Shown: positions 19,301-27,992, counted from the first letter of the stretch. The stretch is 64,000 bases of DNA from Nocardioides faecalis (GCF_018388425.1 NZ_CP074406.1:3472001-3536000); one strand, 5' to 3'. The notes: generated by a model from the sequence alone, not told the origin. Numbers and translations are program-made.

Positions 19301-19372
19301 GTCGTCGAGCAGGCCGGCCAGCTCGTCGAGCTCGCTGTCCCGGCCGATCATCCGGGGACTGCTGTGGGTCAC
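16358..19372 (-). CDS. LAL-type LuxR regulator with AAA ATPase domain
   Basis: A 1004-residue large ATP-binding regulator of the LuxR family. The Walker A motif GDAGVGKT is at residues 42-49 and the Walker B-like LLVVEDLHWADQ at about 160. A long TPR-like helical middle follows. The C-terminal LuxR HTH begins LTARESEILALLAQGRSNGE and ends near KTVSVHVSNILAKLGAAGRT at about 985. These proteins act as ATP-gated activators. The start is a GTG. A 49-residue small frame lies upstream on the same strand. The regulated operon is not evident; the fusion gene convergent with it is a candidate only by position. Confidence 0.92.
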   Translation of the reverse strand: MTHSSPRMIGRDSELDELAGLLDDAARAAAGGAGRHVLLLSGDAGVGKTRLLRALHDRAVDRDWQVLAGHCLDFGDSALPYLPFSEVIGRLAAGAPDLVEAVAVEHPALGRLQPGRRTRGSEEGADADAPQATDRRDLFAAMHALLECAAEQAPVLLVVEDLHWADQSTRDMLGYLFGRPFAHPVAVVASYRSDDLHRRHPLRRQVAEWTRMAPVSRVALAPLPERAVRQLIRELSEGRRLLDDPAVSRIVDRAEGNAFFVEELVCAGCPVDDLPADLADLLLVRLDRLSDAAREVVRVASVAGRRVSHELLLAASGVDEAAFDAGVRQAVEMNLLEAVGERYSFRHALLGEAVYDDLLPGERVRIHARYVAALADGGLGTAAELALHARRANDLDRAVGAGIAAGDEAMAVGGPDEAARHYEQVLELLEDAERVRRLDVDHARIVVKAADALITGGDTLRAAALLEQHIARLPADADPAARARLLSTYADLLTIIETDVDHVALSRRAVELAGTDDTPLRAKVLAVHARVLSYEGHEDEAQGFATEALALAERLARPVLVSEAITTLSGLRMKRVVGTEQESLRAALRTAVERAEASGAQQAEVRGRFLLGRSHQDSAEWETAAEWFRSAVTCGERAGLPWAPYILESRWQLAAVQHARGEWDDVLQLTGIAEDPDGPPIPRALLMPVRLAVLSARGHDVSARLAELRPLWDDERGVAVHAAGVGLELLEGVAALALYDDVVTVVARLWEERFGARLRLAAQTLAALSRAMPAASAAERRQLLTHVDRLRRDGEEVLTDQRESGNRWGPEGQAWAVRLVAEHARAHWLAGGVGDREALLDTWRRSVEAMQKLGHVPEQARVRASYAEILRHVGEPARAQAEAEAARELADRLAAPGLLAGTAAARHAGSHAGRDPAKGSVTGSGRTASRRAAGRSVGSALTARESEILALLAQGRSNGEIGKQLFIATKTVSVHVSNILAKLGAAGRTEAAAIAHRDGLLPRE

Positions 19373-19436
19373 GCCATCATCATGACGTCCGGCACCGACG
19401 TCGCTCCAGCACCCCGTCCGGGGCGCACCGCCGTGC

Positions 19437-19586
19437 TCAGCGGAGGTGGCGGGGGCGAGCGGGGTCGGTGGCAGCGAGGCGTCGCAACCAGTCCGACCGG
19501 CTGCGACCGCCGCGGCTGGCGGCCACCTCGCGTGCGATGCGCTGGCGGCGGTACTGGTACTCGGCGTTGTTCAGGTAGTTCGTCAT
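19437..19586 (-). CDS. Small conserved-looking ORF, 49 residues
   Basis: This frame begins MTNYLNNAEYQYRRQRIARE and ends ATDPARPRHLR, basic and mostly helical. The ATG at 19586 has a weak AGAGGCGGA about 11 bases upstream. The gap between the LAL gene and the nitroreductase gene is about 370 bases, and this frame fills its middle. Tyr/Arg-rich small proteins with an MT[ND]Y start are common in actinobacteria but I cannot name a family. It may be a real gene or a chance frame; the absence of many rare codons favours a gene. Confidence 0.45.
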   Translation of the reverse strand: MTNYLNNAEYQYRRQRIAREVAASRGGRSRSDWLRRLAATDPARPRHLR

Positions 19587-19746
19587 GGCGTAGACGATCC
19601 GCCTCTGAGGTAGGCCGGGGCATCGGGCGAGTGCCCTATCTGTGCCGGGCAGGTGCGGAGAGCGGCAGGCAGGACAGGGACAGGCACCACCTAGGACACC
19701 CGGCTGCGGAATCAGCGAATCTTCACAGGGGTGGGAAAATCGACGG

Positions 19747-20442
19747 GTGGACTTCTCCGAGGTGGTACGACGTCGCCGGATGACGCGCGCCTACACCTCG
19801 GACCCGGTCGACCTCCGGATCGTGGAGCGGGCGCTCGCCCACGCCACCCGCGCTCCCAGCGCGGGGTTCTCCCAGGGCTGGGCGTTCCTGGTGCTGGACA
19901 CCCCGGAGTCGGTCGCGGGGTTCTGGGCGGCGCAGACCGACGAGGCCGCGCGGGCGAACCCGGACCGCTGGCTGGCCGGGATGATGTCGGCCCCGGTCGT
20001 CGTGGTGCCGTGCAGCCGGCGTGAGGCCTACCTGGACCGCTACGCGGAGGCGGACAAGACGCGGGCCGGGCTCGGCGGGCACGACGAGAGCCGGTGGGCG
20101 ATGCCGTACTGGCACCTGGACACGGCGATGGCGTCGCTGCTGATCCTGCAGTCGGTCACCGACGCCGGGCTCGGTGCCTGCTTCTTCGGGCTCGTGCCCG
20201 ACCGGGTGGGTGCGCTCAAGGAGCACCTCGGCCTCGTCGACACCGCTGAGGCCCAAGCCCCGCACCCGATCGGCGCGATCACGATCGGGCACCCGGCACC
20301 GCGCGGCACGGGCGCTGCCGGGTCGGCGAGCCGGCGACGTCGTACGCCCTGGACGGAGGTGGCCCACCGCGGCCGCTGGGGCGCCGGCTGGCCGTCCACG
20401 TCCGAGCCCGCCGAGCACGCCCCGGACGGGGAGGAGCGCTGA
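19747..20442 (+). CDS. Nitroreductase-family protein
   Basis: A 231-residue FMN-type nitroreductase. VDFSEVVRRRRMTRAYTSDP gives the usual N-terminal RR.RxY pattern for FMN phosphate. The central ATRAPSAGFSQGWAFLVLD matches the A.APSaGn.qpw.F motif, and LQSVTDAGLGACFFGL is the second FMN segment. The start is the GTG at 19747; the longer upstream frame is not protein-like. It ends TGATG, sharing one base with the ABC transporter start, so the two are coupled. It could reduce a compound that the exporter then handles; the link is inference. Confidence 0.88.
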   Translation: MDFSEVVRRRRMTRAYTSDPVDLRIVERALAHATRAPSAGFSQGWAFLVLDTPESVAGFWAAQTDEAARANPDRWLAGMMSAPVVVVPCSRREAYLDRYAEADKTRAGLGGHDESRWAMPYWHLDTAMASLLILQSVTDAGLGACFFGLVPDRVGALKEHLGLVDTAEAQAPHPIGAITIGHPAPRGTGAAGSASRRRRTPWTEVAHRGRWGAGWPSTSEPAEHAPDGEER

Positions 20443-22406
20443 TGCGACCCGGCCCCGCGGTCACCCATCTCTCGCCCGAGGAGATCGGCGGCAACCAGGA
20501 CGTGCTGCCCCGCGTGGCGCGGCTGCTGCGGCCCTACCGCGGCAAGATCGCGCTGGTCCTCGTCGCCGTACTGGTCTCGGCGGCACTGCAGTCGGTGGTG
20601 CCGTTCCTGGTCCGGGCGGTCTTCGACGACGCCCTGTTCCCGCTCGACGGCGGCGCGCCGCGGCTGGGTCTGCTGGGCTGGCTGGTGGCCGGCATGTGCG
20701 TGATCCCGGTCCTCACCGCGCTGATCGGGATCGGGCAGAACTGGCTGACCTCGACGGTGGGGCACGCGGCGATGGCCGACCTGCGCGGCGACCTCTTCGC
20801 CCACCTGCAGCGGATGGAGCTGGCGTTCTTCACCGCCACCAAGACCGGGGCGATCCAGTCCCGGCTGGCCAACGACGTGGCCGGGGTGCGCACGGTGCTC
20901 ACCGACACCGCGACCACGATCGTGCAGAACACGGTGACGGTGACCGCGGCGCTGGTGGCGATGGTGGTGCTGTCGTGGCAGCTGACGCTGCTGACGCTGG
21001 TGCTGATGCCGCTGTTCGTGGTGCTGCAGCTGCGGGTGGGTCGGCGCCGGCAGCGGCTGGCGCGGCGCACCCAGGAGTCGCTCTCGGAGATGACGGCGAT
21101 CACCGAGGAGGCGCTCAGCGTCTCCGGGATCCTGCTGGCGAAGGTGTTCAACCGCTCCGCCTCCGAGGTCGAGCGCTACCGCGAGGCCAACCGGCGCCAG
21201 ACCCGGCTGCAGGTCGAGCAGGCGATGACCGGGCGCACGTTCTTCGCGGTGGTGCAGACGTTCTTCGCGATCACCCCGGCCCTGATCTACCTGGCCGGCG
21301 GCTGGATCCTCACCGGCTCCCTGCCGGTGGGCGCGAGCGGAGGCGCCGATCTGACCGCGGGCACCCTGGTCGCCTTCACCACGTTGCAGGGCCGCCTGCA
21401 GATGCCGCTGATGCAGCTGATGCGGGTCACCCTCGACGTGCAGACCTCGCTGGCCCTGTTCCGCCGGATCTTCGAGTACCTCGACCTGGTCCCGGCGATC
21501 ACCGAGCGCCCCGACGCGGTGCACCTCGACCCCGAGCGGCTGCGCGGGCGGGTGGAGCTGCGCGACGTGCGGTTCCGCTACCCCGAGCCGCGGGCGCTGA
21601 CCGGCGGGGCGGAGCGGAGCCGGTTCACCGACGGTGCGCAGATGCCGGCGCCCGACCCGGAGAGCACCGGGGACGGCTGGGCGCTGGACGGCGTCTCGCT
21701 GGTCGTCGAGCCGGGGCAGCTGGCCGCGATCGTGGGTCCCTCGGGCAGCGGCAAGACCACGGCGACGTACCTGGTGCCGCGCTTCTACGACGTCACCGAG
21801 GGCGCGGTGCTCATCGACGGCCACGACGTGCGGGACCTGACGCTGTCCTCGCTGGCCGACGCCGTCGGCATGGTCACCCAGGAGCCCTACCTGTTCCACG
21901 GCACCATCCGCGACAACATCGCCTACGCCAAGCCGGACGCCAGCGCGGCCGAGATCGAGAAGGCCGCCCGCGAGGCGAACATCCACGAGCGGATCATGGG
22001 CTTCCCGCTCGGCTACGACACGATCACCGGGGAGCGCGGCTACCGGCTCTCGGGTGGGGAGAAGCAGCGGCTCGCGATCGCCCGGGTGCTGCTGAAGGAC
22101 CCCGCGATCCTGATCCTGGACGAGGCGACCTCGGCGCTGGACACCGAGACCGAGCGGCTGGTGCAGGAGGCGCTGGACCGGGCCACCCGGTCGCGGACCA
22201 CGATCGCGATCGCGCACCGGCTCTCCACGATCCGCGCCGCGGACGTGATCTTCGGCCTCGAGGACGGCCGGCTGGTCGAGCAGGGCACGCACGAGGTCCT
22301 GCTCGCCGCCGGCGGCCTCTACCGTCGCCTGTACGACGAGCAGTTCTCCCGTCCGCGGTCGCCGGATGCGCCGCGGGACGCGCGGCGCGCCGACGTGGCG
22401 CTGTAG
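20442..22406 (+). CDS. ABC exporter, fused membrane and ATPase domains
   Basis: A 654-residue half-transporter of the MsbA/LmrA type. Six membrane segments occupy residues 30-330, including LVLVAVLVSAALQSVVPFLV at the start. The ATPase domain has Walker A GPSGSGKTT near 432, the signature LSGGEKQR near 537, Walker B ILILDEATSALD near 556, and the H-loop IAHRLST. A Gly-rich insertion of about 25 residues (LTGGAERSRFTDGAQMPAP) lies ahead of the Walker A. It probably works as a homodimer exporting a lipid or drug. It is coupled to the nitroreductase gene and convergent with the response regulator six bases away. Confidence 0.94.
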   Translation: MRPGPAVTHLSPEEIGGNQDVLPRVARLLRPYRGKIALVLVAVLVSAALQSVVPFLVRAVFDDALFPLDGGAPRLGLLGWLVAGMCVIPVLTALIGIGQNWLTSTVGHAAMADLRGDLFAHLQRMELAFFTATKTGAIQSRLANDVAGVRTVLTDTATTIVQNTVTVTAALVAMVVLSWQLTLLTLVLMPLFVVLQLRVGRRRQRLARRTQESLSEMTAITEEALSVSGILLAKVFNRSASEVERYREANRRQTRLQVEQAMTGRTFFAVVQTFFAITPALIYLAGGWILTGSLPVGASGGADLTAGTLVAFTTLQGRLQMPLMQLMRVTLDVQTSLALFRRIFEYLDLVPAITERPDAVHLDPERLRGRVELRDVRFRYPEPRALTGGAERSRFTDGAQMPAPDPESTGDGWALDGVSLVVEPGQLAAIVGPSGSGKTTATYLVPRFYDVTEGAVLIDGHDVRDLTLSSLADAVGMVTQEPYLFHGTIRDNIAYAKPDASAAEIEKAAREANIHERIMGFPLGYDTITGERGYRLSGGEKQRLAIARVLLKDPAILILDEATSALDTETERLVQEALDRATRSRTTIAIAHRLSTIRAADVIFGLEDGRLVEQGTHEVLLAAGGLYRRLYDEQFSRPRSPDAPRDARRADVAL

Positions 22407-22412
22407 CCGCGC

Positions 22413-23057
22413 TCAGGGCTCGATGAGCCCCGCCCGGATCGCGTACCGGGTCAGCTGGGTGCGGTCGTTCATCCCGAGCCGCGCCAGGATGCTCGAGCGG
22501 TGCTTCTCCACCGTCTTGACGCTGATCGAGAGCAGGTCGGCGATCTCCCGGGTGGACCTGCCCTCCGCGACCAGCTTGAGGACCTCGTCCTCGCGCGGGG
22601 TCAGCACCGTCTCCGGCACCCGCTCGCCGCGCGCGACCCGGTCCAGGTAGTCGCGCACCAGGGACCCCATGGCGCCCGGGTAGACGAAGGCCTCGCCACG
22701 CACCGCTGCCCGCACCGCTCCGACCAGGTCCTCGTCGACGACCGACTTCAGCACGTAGCCGCTGGCGCCGAGGCGGAGCGCGGAGAAGAAGTACTGCTCG
22801 TTGTCGTGCATCGAGAGCATCAGGATCTTCGGCGGGTTGCGGCGCCGGGTGATCTCGCGTGCCGCCTGCAACCCGGTCATGGTCGGCATCGCGATGTCCA
22901 GCACCACCAGGTCGACCTCGACGTCGCGCAGCAGCGCCAGCACCTCGGCGCCGTCGGCGGCCTCCGCGACGACCTGCATGTCGGGCTGCTGCTCCAGGAT
23001 CAGCCGCACCCCGTTGCGCACCAGCGCGTGGTCGTCGGCCAGCAGGATCCGGATCAC
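22413..23057 (-). CDS. NarL/FixJ-type response regulator
   Basis: A 214-residue regulator. The receiver domain has the acid pair LLADDH near residue 9 and the phospho-acceptor Asp in LVVLDIAMP at about 54, with Lys in VLKSVV. The LuxR HTH begins LTPREDEVLKLVAEGRSTRE and includes SVKTVEKHRSSILARLGM. The start is a GTG that overlaps the kinase stop as GTGA. It is the second gene of a kinase-regulator pair. Target genes are unknown. Confidence 0.94.
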   Translation of the reverse strand: MIRILLADDHALVRNGVRLILEQQPDMQVVAEAADGAEVLALLRDVEVDLVVLDIAMPTMTGLQAAREITRRRNPPKILMLSMHDNEQYFFSALRLGASGYVLKSVVDEDLVGAVRAAVRGEAFVYPGAMGSLVRDYLDRVARGERVPETVLTPREDEVLKLVAEGRSTREIADLLSISVKTVEKHRSSILARLGMNDRTQLTRYAIRAGLIEP

Positions 23058-24052
23058 GACGCCCCCTGCACCGAGCGCGCCGCCTCCGCCGGCGGCACCC
23101 GCAGCCGCACGGTCGTGCCGCGATCGGTCGAGCTCACCTGCACCTCGCCGCCCACCAGCGCGGCCCGGTCGCGCATCCCGAGCAGCCCGGTGCCGCCGCC
23201 GGCCGGGCCGGCGGGGTCGAACCCGCACCCGTCGTCGCCGACCTCCAGCACCACCTCGTCGCCCAGCTTGGCCAGCGACAGCTCGACGGTGCGGGCACCG
23301 GAGTGCCGCACGACGTTGGTCAGCGCCTCCTGCGCCACCCGGTAGACCACGATCTCGGCCTCCGCGCCCAGGTCCGGCAGCCCTGGCGGGAAGGTACGAC
23401 GCACCGCCGGACCGCCGTGCGCGGAGACCTCGGAGGCCAGTGCGGACAGCGCCGCCGAGAGTCCCAGGTCCTCCAGCACGCCGGGCCGCAGCTCACGGGC
23501 CACCCGTCGTACGTCGTCCAGGCCGGTGCGGGCGCTCTCGCGCACCTGGCGCAGCTCCTCACGCAGGTCCGCGGGCGCGGCGTCCTCGAGCCGCTTCAGC
23601 GCGAGCAGCACCACGGTCAGGCTCTGCCCGACCTGGTCGTGTAGCTCACGGGCGATCCGCTGCCGCTCCGCCTCCTGTGCGGCGAGCGCGTGCGCGTTGC
23701 TGGTGCGCCGCTGCGCCTCGAGCCGGTCCAGCATCGCGTGGTAGCTGCGCACCAGCCGAGCGCCGGGGCTCTCCCCGGCAGGCTCGGCGCCGATGCGCTG
23801 CCCGGTGCCGCCGAGGTGCACGGTGGCCATCTCGCGGATGACCTGGTCGACGGGGCCGAGCGCCGAGCGCAGCAGCACCGCGGTGATCACCAGCACCAGG
23901 GCGAGCCCGACGACGAGCACCAGGGCCTCGGAGACCACGACCCGCTCGGAGACCCGGGCCGGGGAGAGCAGGAGCACCGCGACCGCGGCGCACAGCACGA
24001 CGCCGTTGGTCAGGCACACCTTCCAGTACAGCGAGGAGTTCGTCAGGCGCAC
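23054..24052 (-). CDS. NarL-type sensor histidine kinase
   Basis: A 332-residue kinase. Two membrane segments lie near the N-terminus (LTNGVVLCAAVAVLLLS and VSEALVLVVGLALVLVITAV) with almost no extracytoplasmic loop. The HisKA_3 phosphoacceptor is the His in RIARELHDQVGQSLTVVLLA. The HATPase domain has AQEALTNVVRHS (N-box), VGDDGCGFDP (G1) and GGGTGLLGMRDRAALVGG (G2). I took the GTG at 24052, with GAAGG about seven bases upstream, because the longer upstream frame is basic, low-complexity and lacks membrane features. It probably senses the membrane or a cytoplasmic signal. Confidence 0.92.
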   Translation of the reverse strand: MRLTNSSLYWKVCLTNGVVLCAAVAVLLLSPARVSERVVVSEALVLVVGLALVLVITAVLLRSALGPVDQVIREMATVHLGGTGQRIGAEPAGESPGARLVRSYHAMLDRLEAQRRTSNAHALAAQEAERQRIARELHDQVGQSLTVVLLALKRLEDAAPADLREELRQVRESARTGLDDVRRVARELRPGVLEDLGLSAALSALASEVSAHGGPAVRRTFPPGLPDLGAEAEIVVYRVAQEALTNVVRHSGARTVELSLAKLGDEVVLEVGDDGCGFDPAGPAGGGTGLLGMRDRAALVGGEVQVSSTDRGTTVRLRVPPAEAARSVQGAS

Positions 24053-24092
24053 GAGCCCACCTTCGCCCACCACGGCCCCGAGGACCAACCAG

Positions 24093-24148
24093 TCCGGCCG
24101 GACCGGCCGGACCGGACCGGACCGGGGGTGGCCGGAGGGTGGCCGGAG
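24093..24148. repeat. Simple GC-rich repeats in the kinase upstream region
   Basis: Short GGACC/CCGGA-type repeats (24093-24125) are followed by two tandem copies of an 11-nt unit GGTGGCCGGAG (24127-24148). They lie in the 154-base divergent gap between the histidine kinase and the small gene at 24207. They look like slippage repeats. No other feature is visible in the gap. Confidence 0.6.
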
Positions 24149-24206
24149 CAGAAGATGGGGGGCAGCACCCATACCGCCGCCAGCACGCTTCGGCTTGGCT
24201 GGAAGC

Positions 24207-24662
24207 ATGCCGCCGACCTTCGCCCGGATCCGCCGAGACCTCGGCCGCCTCCTCGCCGGCGACGGCTCCCTGGCCACCGCGGCCGTGCCCGGTGAGGCCG
24301 GCCAGCTGCGGGAGGTCCTGGTCGTCCCGCTGACGGTGCGCAGCCACACCGCCGACGACGCCGAGATCCGACTGCTGATCGAGGCCACCGTGAGCCATGC
24401 GCACGGCGGCCGGATCGACCGCGCCGAGCTGGAGCGGATCGCCCTCGGCGTCGTCGTACCGGCCGCGGCGGCCTGGGTCCGGCGCCACCCGCTGTCGGAG
24501 CTGCAGACCGCGATCGACGCGAACCCCACGCTGCCCGCGGTCGAGGAGACCGCCCGGGACCAGGTCGCCGCGCTCGGCGGCGACCTGGTCGCCCTCACCC
24601 TGGTCGCCGGCGAGCACCTGCTGCTCTCGCCCTCGGCGGAGGTGATCGATGGAGCCCGGTGA
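24207..24662 (+). CDS. Hypothetical protein preceding a K+/H+ antiporter
   Basis: A 151-residue soluble protein beginning MPPTFARIRRDLGRLLAGDG and rich in Ala, Val and Leu with no membrane segment. It ends LSPSAEVIDGAR. The reading frame overlaps the antiporter start by 14 bases, so it is very likely co-translated with it. I do not recognise the family. The conserved-looking core is VLVVPLTVRSHTADDAEIRL followed by several helices, so a small regulatory or accessory subunit of the antiporter is a reasonable guess. The start is the ATG at 24207, with GGCTGGAAGC immediately upstream as a weak ribosome site. Confidence 0.6.
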   Translation: MPPTFARIRRDLGRLLAGDGSLATAAVPGEAGQLREVLVVPLTVRSHTADDAEIRLLIEATVSHAHGGRIDRAELERIALGVVVPAAAAWVRRHPLSELQTAIDANPTLPAVEETARDQVAALGGDLVALTLVAGEHLLLSPSAEVIDGAR

Positions 24663-26226
24663 CCTCAACCTGGTGCTGTTGGGTGTCACCGCGGTGCTCA
24701 TCGCCGCCGTCGCCGCCGTGCGGCTGTCCACGCGCGCGGGTCTGCCGACACTGCTGATCTATCTCGGCCTGGGCCTGGTCATCGGCGAGTCGGGCATCGG
24801 CCTGGACTTCGAGGACGCCGAGATGGCGCAGCTCCTCGGCACCGTCGCCCTGGCGATGATCCTCGCCGAGGGCGGGTTCACCACCGACTGGAAGGTGATC
24901 CGTCCGGTGGCGACGCTGGCCGGGGTGCTGGCCACCGTCGGGGTGGCGATCTCCGTCGTGGTCACCTCCGGGCTGGTCTACCTGGTGCTCGACGTCGACC
25001 TGCGCACCGCGATCGTGCTCGGCGCCGTCGCCTCCTCCACCGACGCCGCCGCCGTCTTCGCGGTGCTGCGCCGGATGCCGATCCGCGGCCGGTTGCGGGC
25101 CACGGTCGAGGCGGAGTCCGGCTTCAACGACCCGCCCGTGATCATCCTGGTCACCGTCGTCACCTCCGCGGCCTGGTACGACGCCGGGGCGGCCGGCATC
25201 CTCGGCCAGGTCGCCTACCAGCTGGTCGCCGGCGTGCTGGTCGGCTACCTGGTGGCCCGCGCGGGCGTGTGGCTGCTGGCCCGCAGCGCGTTGCCGGCCT
25301 CCGGCCTCTACCCGATCGCCACGCTGGCGATCGCGTTCCTGGCCTTCGCGATCGGCGGCGTGCTCGGCGCCAGCGCGATCATGTCGATCTACGTCGCCGG
25401 CCTGACCCTGGGGAACGCGGCGCTGCCGCACCGCCAGACCACGCAGAGCTTCGCCGAGGGCCTGGCCTGGCTCGCGCAGATCGGCCTGTTCGTGATGCTC
25501 GGCATGCTGGCCAGCCCGGCCCGGCTGCTGGACGCGCTGCCGTGGGCGATCGTCGTCGGCGGCGCGCTCACCCTCATCGCCCGGCCCCTGTCGGTGGCGC
25601 TGTGCTCGCTGCCGTTCCGGGTGCCGCTGCGCGAGCAGGTCTTCATCAGCTGGGCGGGGCTGCGGGGGGCCGTGCCGATCGTGCTGGCCACCATCCCGCT
25701 CTCGGTCGGGCTGCCCGGCGCGGAGCGGATCTTCGACGTGGTGTTCCTGCTGGTGGTGCTGTTCACCCTGATCCAGGGGCCGACCCTGCCGTTCCTGGCA
25801 CGGGCCACCGGTGCCGCGCACGAGGAGTCGCCGCGCGAGCTCGCGGTGGAGTCCGCGCCGTTGGAAGGCCTCGGCGCCACGCTGCTGCAGTTCTCGGTGC
25901 CCGCGGGCTCGAAGATCGCCGGCGTCGAGGTCGCCGAGCTGCGGCTGCCGCACGGCTCCGCGGTGTCGCTGCTGCTGCGCGACGACGAGATCTTCGCGCC
26001 CTCCCCCAGCACCGTGCTGCGCTGCGGCGACCACGTGCTCATCGCGGCGCCGCGGGAGCAGCGCAACGCCATCGAGGACCGGCTCGACGCCGTCAGCCGG
26101 AACGGCCGGCTGGCGGGCTGGTACGCGGACCTGCCGACCGGCCCGAAGGAGCCCACCCGCAGGCTGGCGCACGGCTCGCTCCGCCACGCCGGTCGCGGGC
26201 CCGACCGCGGCGACCTCGCCTCCTGA
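24649..26226 (+). CDS. Potassium/proton antiporter with RCK_C domain (CvrA/CPA1 type)
   Basis: A 525-residue membrane protein. About 12 hydrophobic segments run from residue 8 to 385. Asp residues expected for cation transport are in ASSTDAAAVFAVL and in FNDPPVIILV. After KGPT-like IQGPTLPFLARAT comes a cytoplasmic tail. The tail (about 410-500) has the TrkA-C/RCK_C pattern: FSVPAGSKIAGVEVAELRLP, then AVSLLLRDDEIFAPSPST and LRCGDHVLIAAP. Members exchange K+ or Na+ for protons and regulate volume and pH; the RCK_C domain commonly senses a nucleotide. The ATG lies within the end of the small gene upstream. Confidence 0.9.
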   Translation: MEPGDLNLVLLGVTAVLIAAVAAVRLSTRAGLPTLLIYLGLGLVIGESGIGLDFEDAEMAQLLGTVALAMILAEGGFTTDWKVIRPVATLAGVLATVGVAISVVVTSGLVYLVLDVDLRTAIVLGAVASSTDAAAVFAVLRRMPIRGRLRATVEAESGFNDPPVIILVTVVTSAAWYDAGAAGILGQVAYQLVAGVLVGYLVARAGVWLLARSALPASGLYPIATLAIAFLAFAIGGVLGASAIMSIYVAGLTLGNAALPHRQTTQSFAEGLAWLAQIGLFVMLGMLASPARLLDALPWAIVVGGALTLIARPLSVALCSLPFRVPLREQVFISWAGLRGAVPIVLATIPLSVGLPGAERIFDVVFLLVVLFTLIQGPTLPFLARATGAAHEESPRELAVESAPLEGLGATLLQFSVPAGSKIAGVEVAELRLPHGSAVSLLLRDDEIFAPSPSTVLRCGDHVLIAAPREQRNAIEDRLDAVSRNGRLAGWYADLPTGPKEPTRRLAHGSLRHAGRGPDRGDLAS

Positions 26227-26280
26227 CCTCGTCACACCCGCCGGGGGTCGCGGCGCCGGGGCTATCGTCGATCCCTGGGG

Positions 26281-26841
26281 GTGAGCGAGATGCCCGAGAC
26301 ACCGGAGCCCGAGCGTTCCCCGCAGCAGGACGCCATCGATGCGCGTGCGGCGGAGCGGAAGGCGGCCCGCGCCCGGATCGAGCAGCAGGGCACCTGGGTG
26401 GACCTGCAGGTGCGCCAGGCGATGGAACGCGGCGACTTCGACAACCTCCCCGGCGCGGGGAAGCCGATCGAGGGCCTGAGCGAGACCCACGATCCCCAGT
26501 GGTGGGTGAAGCGGCTGGTGGAGCGGGAGCAGATCACCGTGCTGCCGCCGGCGCTGCAGCTGCGCAAGGACGACGCCGCACTGGAGGAGGCCATCGACGC
26601 CCTGGCCGGCGAGCGCGAGGCGCGCGCATTCGTGGAGGACTTCAACGCCCGGGTGATCCGGGCGCGCTACACCCCGGTGGACGGACCGCCGCTGGTCACG
26701 ATGCCGCGCGACGTGGAGGCGACGCTGGCGGCCTGGCGCGAACGGCGGGCGCAGCGGCGTCGTACCCGGGCCGCGGCACAGGCCGCCGCTCCCCCGTCGC
26801 CGTCGCGGCGGGGCCGGTGGTGGCCGCGCCCGCGCCGGTGA
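26281..26841 (+). CDS. DUF1992 (DnaJ-homologue subfamily C28-like) protein
   Basis: A 186-residue protein starting at a GTG. The conserved block GTWVDLQVRQAMERGDFDNL followed by PGAGKPIEGL and QWWVKRLVEREQI is characteristic of the DUF1992 family found in actinobacteria and as a domain of eukaryotic DNAJC28. It continues VEDFNARVIRARYTPVDGPP. The function is unknown. The last 30 residues are Arg/Ala-rich. It stands alone, 54 bases after the antiporter. Confidence 0.85.
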   Translation: MSEMPETPEPERSPQQDAIDARAAERKAARARIEQQGTWVDLQVRQAMERGDFDNLPGAGKPIEGLSETHDPQWWVKRLVEREQITVLPPALQLRKDDAALEEAIDALAGEREARAFVEDFNARVIRARYTPVDGPPLVTMPRDVEATLAAWRERRAQRRRTRAAAQAAAPPSPSRRGRWWPRPRR

Positions 26842-26900
26842 GACGCCCGTCACGACGGACACCGTCCGGGTCCAGGTGACCGGCCGGTAAGTTGACCGCC

Positions 26901-27989
26901 GTGAGCCACAAGAGCGCCAAGGACTTCTTCCGCCCGCTCGCCGTCGGCGCCCCCGCGCCGCCGCGCGAGATCCCCGCCCGGCCGAGCCGTGCCATCCACT
27001 TCTTCGACCCGAGCAACGAGAAGATGGCGGCCAAGATCCCCGCCATGGTCGGCACGGTCGACGTGCTGCTCGGCAACCTCGAGGACGCCGTCAAGGCCGA
27101 CAACAAGGTCGCCGCGCGTGAGGGCCTGGTGCGGATCGCGCAGTCCACCGACTTCGGCCCGACCCAGCTGTGGACGCGGATCAACTCGCTGGACTCCCCG
27201 TGGGTGCTCGACGACCTGACCACGCTGGTGCCCGCGATCGGCGACAAGCTCGACGTGATCATGGTGCCGAAGGTGCAGGGCGCCGAGGACATCCACTACG
27301 TCGACCGCCTCCTCGCCCAGCTCGAGGCGAAGGCCGGCCTGACCAAGCCGATCCTGATCCACGCCATCTTGGAGACCGCCCGCGGCGTGGCGAACGTCGA
27401 GGAGATCTGCGGCGCCAGCCCGCGCATGCAGGGCCTCTCGTTGGGCCCGGCCGACCTGGCCGCGGACCGCAAGATGAAGACCACCCGCGTCGGCGGCGGC
27501 CACCCCGGCTACCTGGTCCGCCAGGACCCGCCGAAGGGCGACGACGGCACCGCGCAGATCGACGCGCAGCGCACCGTCTTCCAGCAGGACCTGTGGCACT
27601 ACACGATCGCGAAGATGGTCGACGCCTGCGCGACGCACGGCATCTACCCCTACTACGGCCCGTTCGGCGACATCGCCGACGTCGTCGCGTGCGAGGACCA
27701 GTTCCGCAACGCCTTCCTGCTCGGCTGCGTCGGCACCTGGTCGCTGCACCCCAAGCAGATCGCGATCGCCAACCGCGTGTTCGCGCCGTCGGTCGAGGAC
27801 ATCGCCCACGCCCGCCGGGTGGTGGCCGCGATGGGCGACGGCACCGGCGCGGTGATGATCGACGGCAAGATGGAGGACGACGCCTCCCTGAAGCAGTGCC
27901 TCGTGCTCGTCGAGCTGGCCGAGCAGCTGGCCGAGATCGACCCCGAGCTCAAGGCCGCCTACGACGCCATCGAGACCCCGGAGGCCTGA
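26901..27989 (+). CDS. HpcH/HpaI aldolase-family CoA-ester lyase (malyl-CoA lyase-like)
   Basis: A 362-residue TIM-barrel lyase. The N-terminal segment [20 protein letters not shown] is followed by [13 protein letters not shown], which carries the acid pair of this family; a second conserved block is [20 protein letters not shown], and [15 protein letters not shown] supplies the metal-binding Glu. These enzymes cleave malyl-, citramalyl- or methylmalyl-CoA to acetyl- or propionyl-CoA and glyoxylate or pyruvate. I used the GTG at 26901; a TTG nine bases earlier is also in frame. A second lyase of the same family starts three bases after it. The pair probably forms a heteromer or sequential steps of a 3-hydroxy-acyl-CoA pathway. 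Confidence 0.88.
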   Translation: MSHKSAKDFFRPLAVGAPAPPREIPARPSRAIHFFDPSNEKMAAKIPAMVGTVDVLLGNLEDAVKADNKVAAREGLVRIAQSTDFGPTQLWTRINSLDSPWVLDDLTTLVPAIGDKLDVIMVPKVQGAEDIHYVDRLLAQLEAKAGLTKPILIHAILETARGVANVEEICGASPRMQGLSLGPADLAADRKMKTTRVGGGHPGYLVRQDPPKGDDGTAQIDAQRTVFQQDLWHYTIAKMVDACATHGIYPYYGPFGDIADVVACEDQFRNAFLLGCVGTWSLHPKQIAIANRVFAPSVEDIAHARRVVAAMGDGTGAVMIDGKMEDDASLKQCLVLVELAEQLAEIDPELKAAYDAIETPEA

Positions 27990-27992
27990 GAC

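Noticed and set aside
16385..19783. 1132-residue open frame antisense to the LAL regulator
   Set aside because: No recognised domain; typical antisense open frame caused by high GC at third codon positions.
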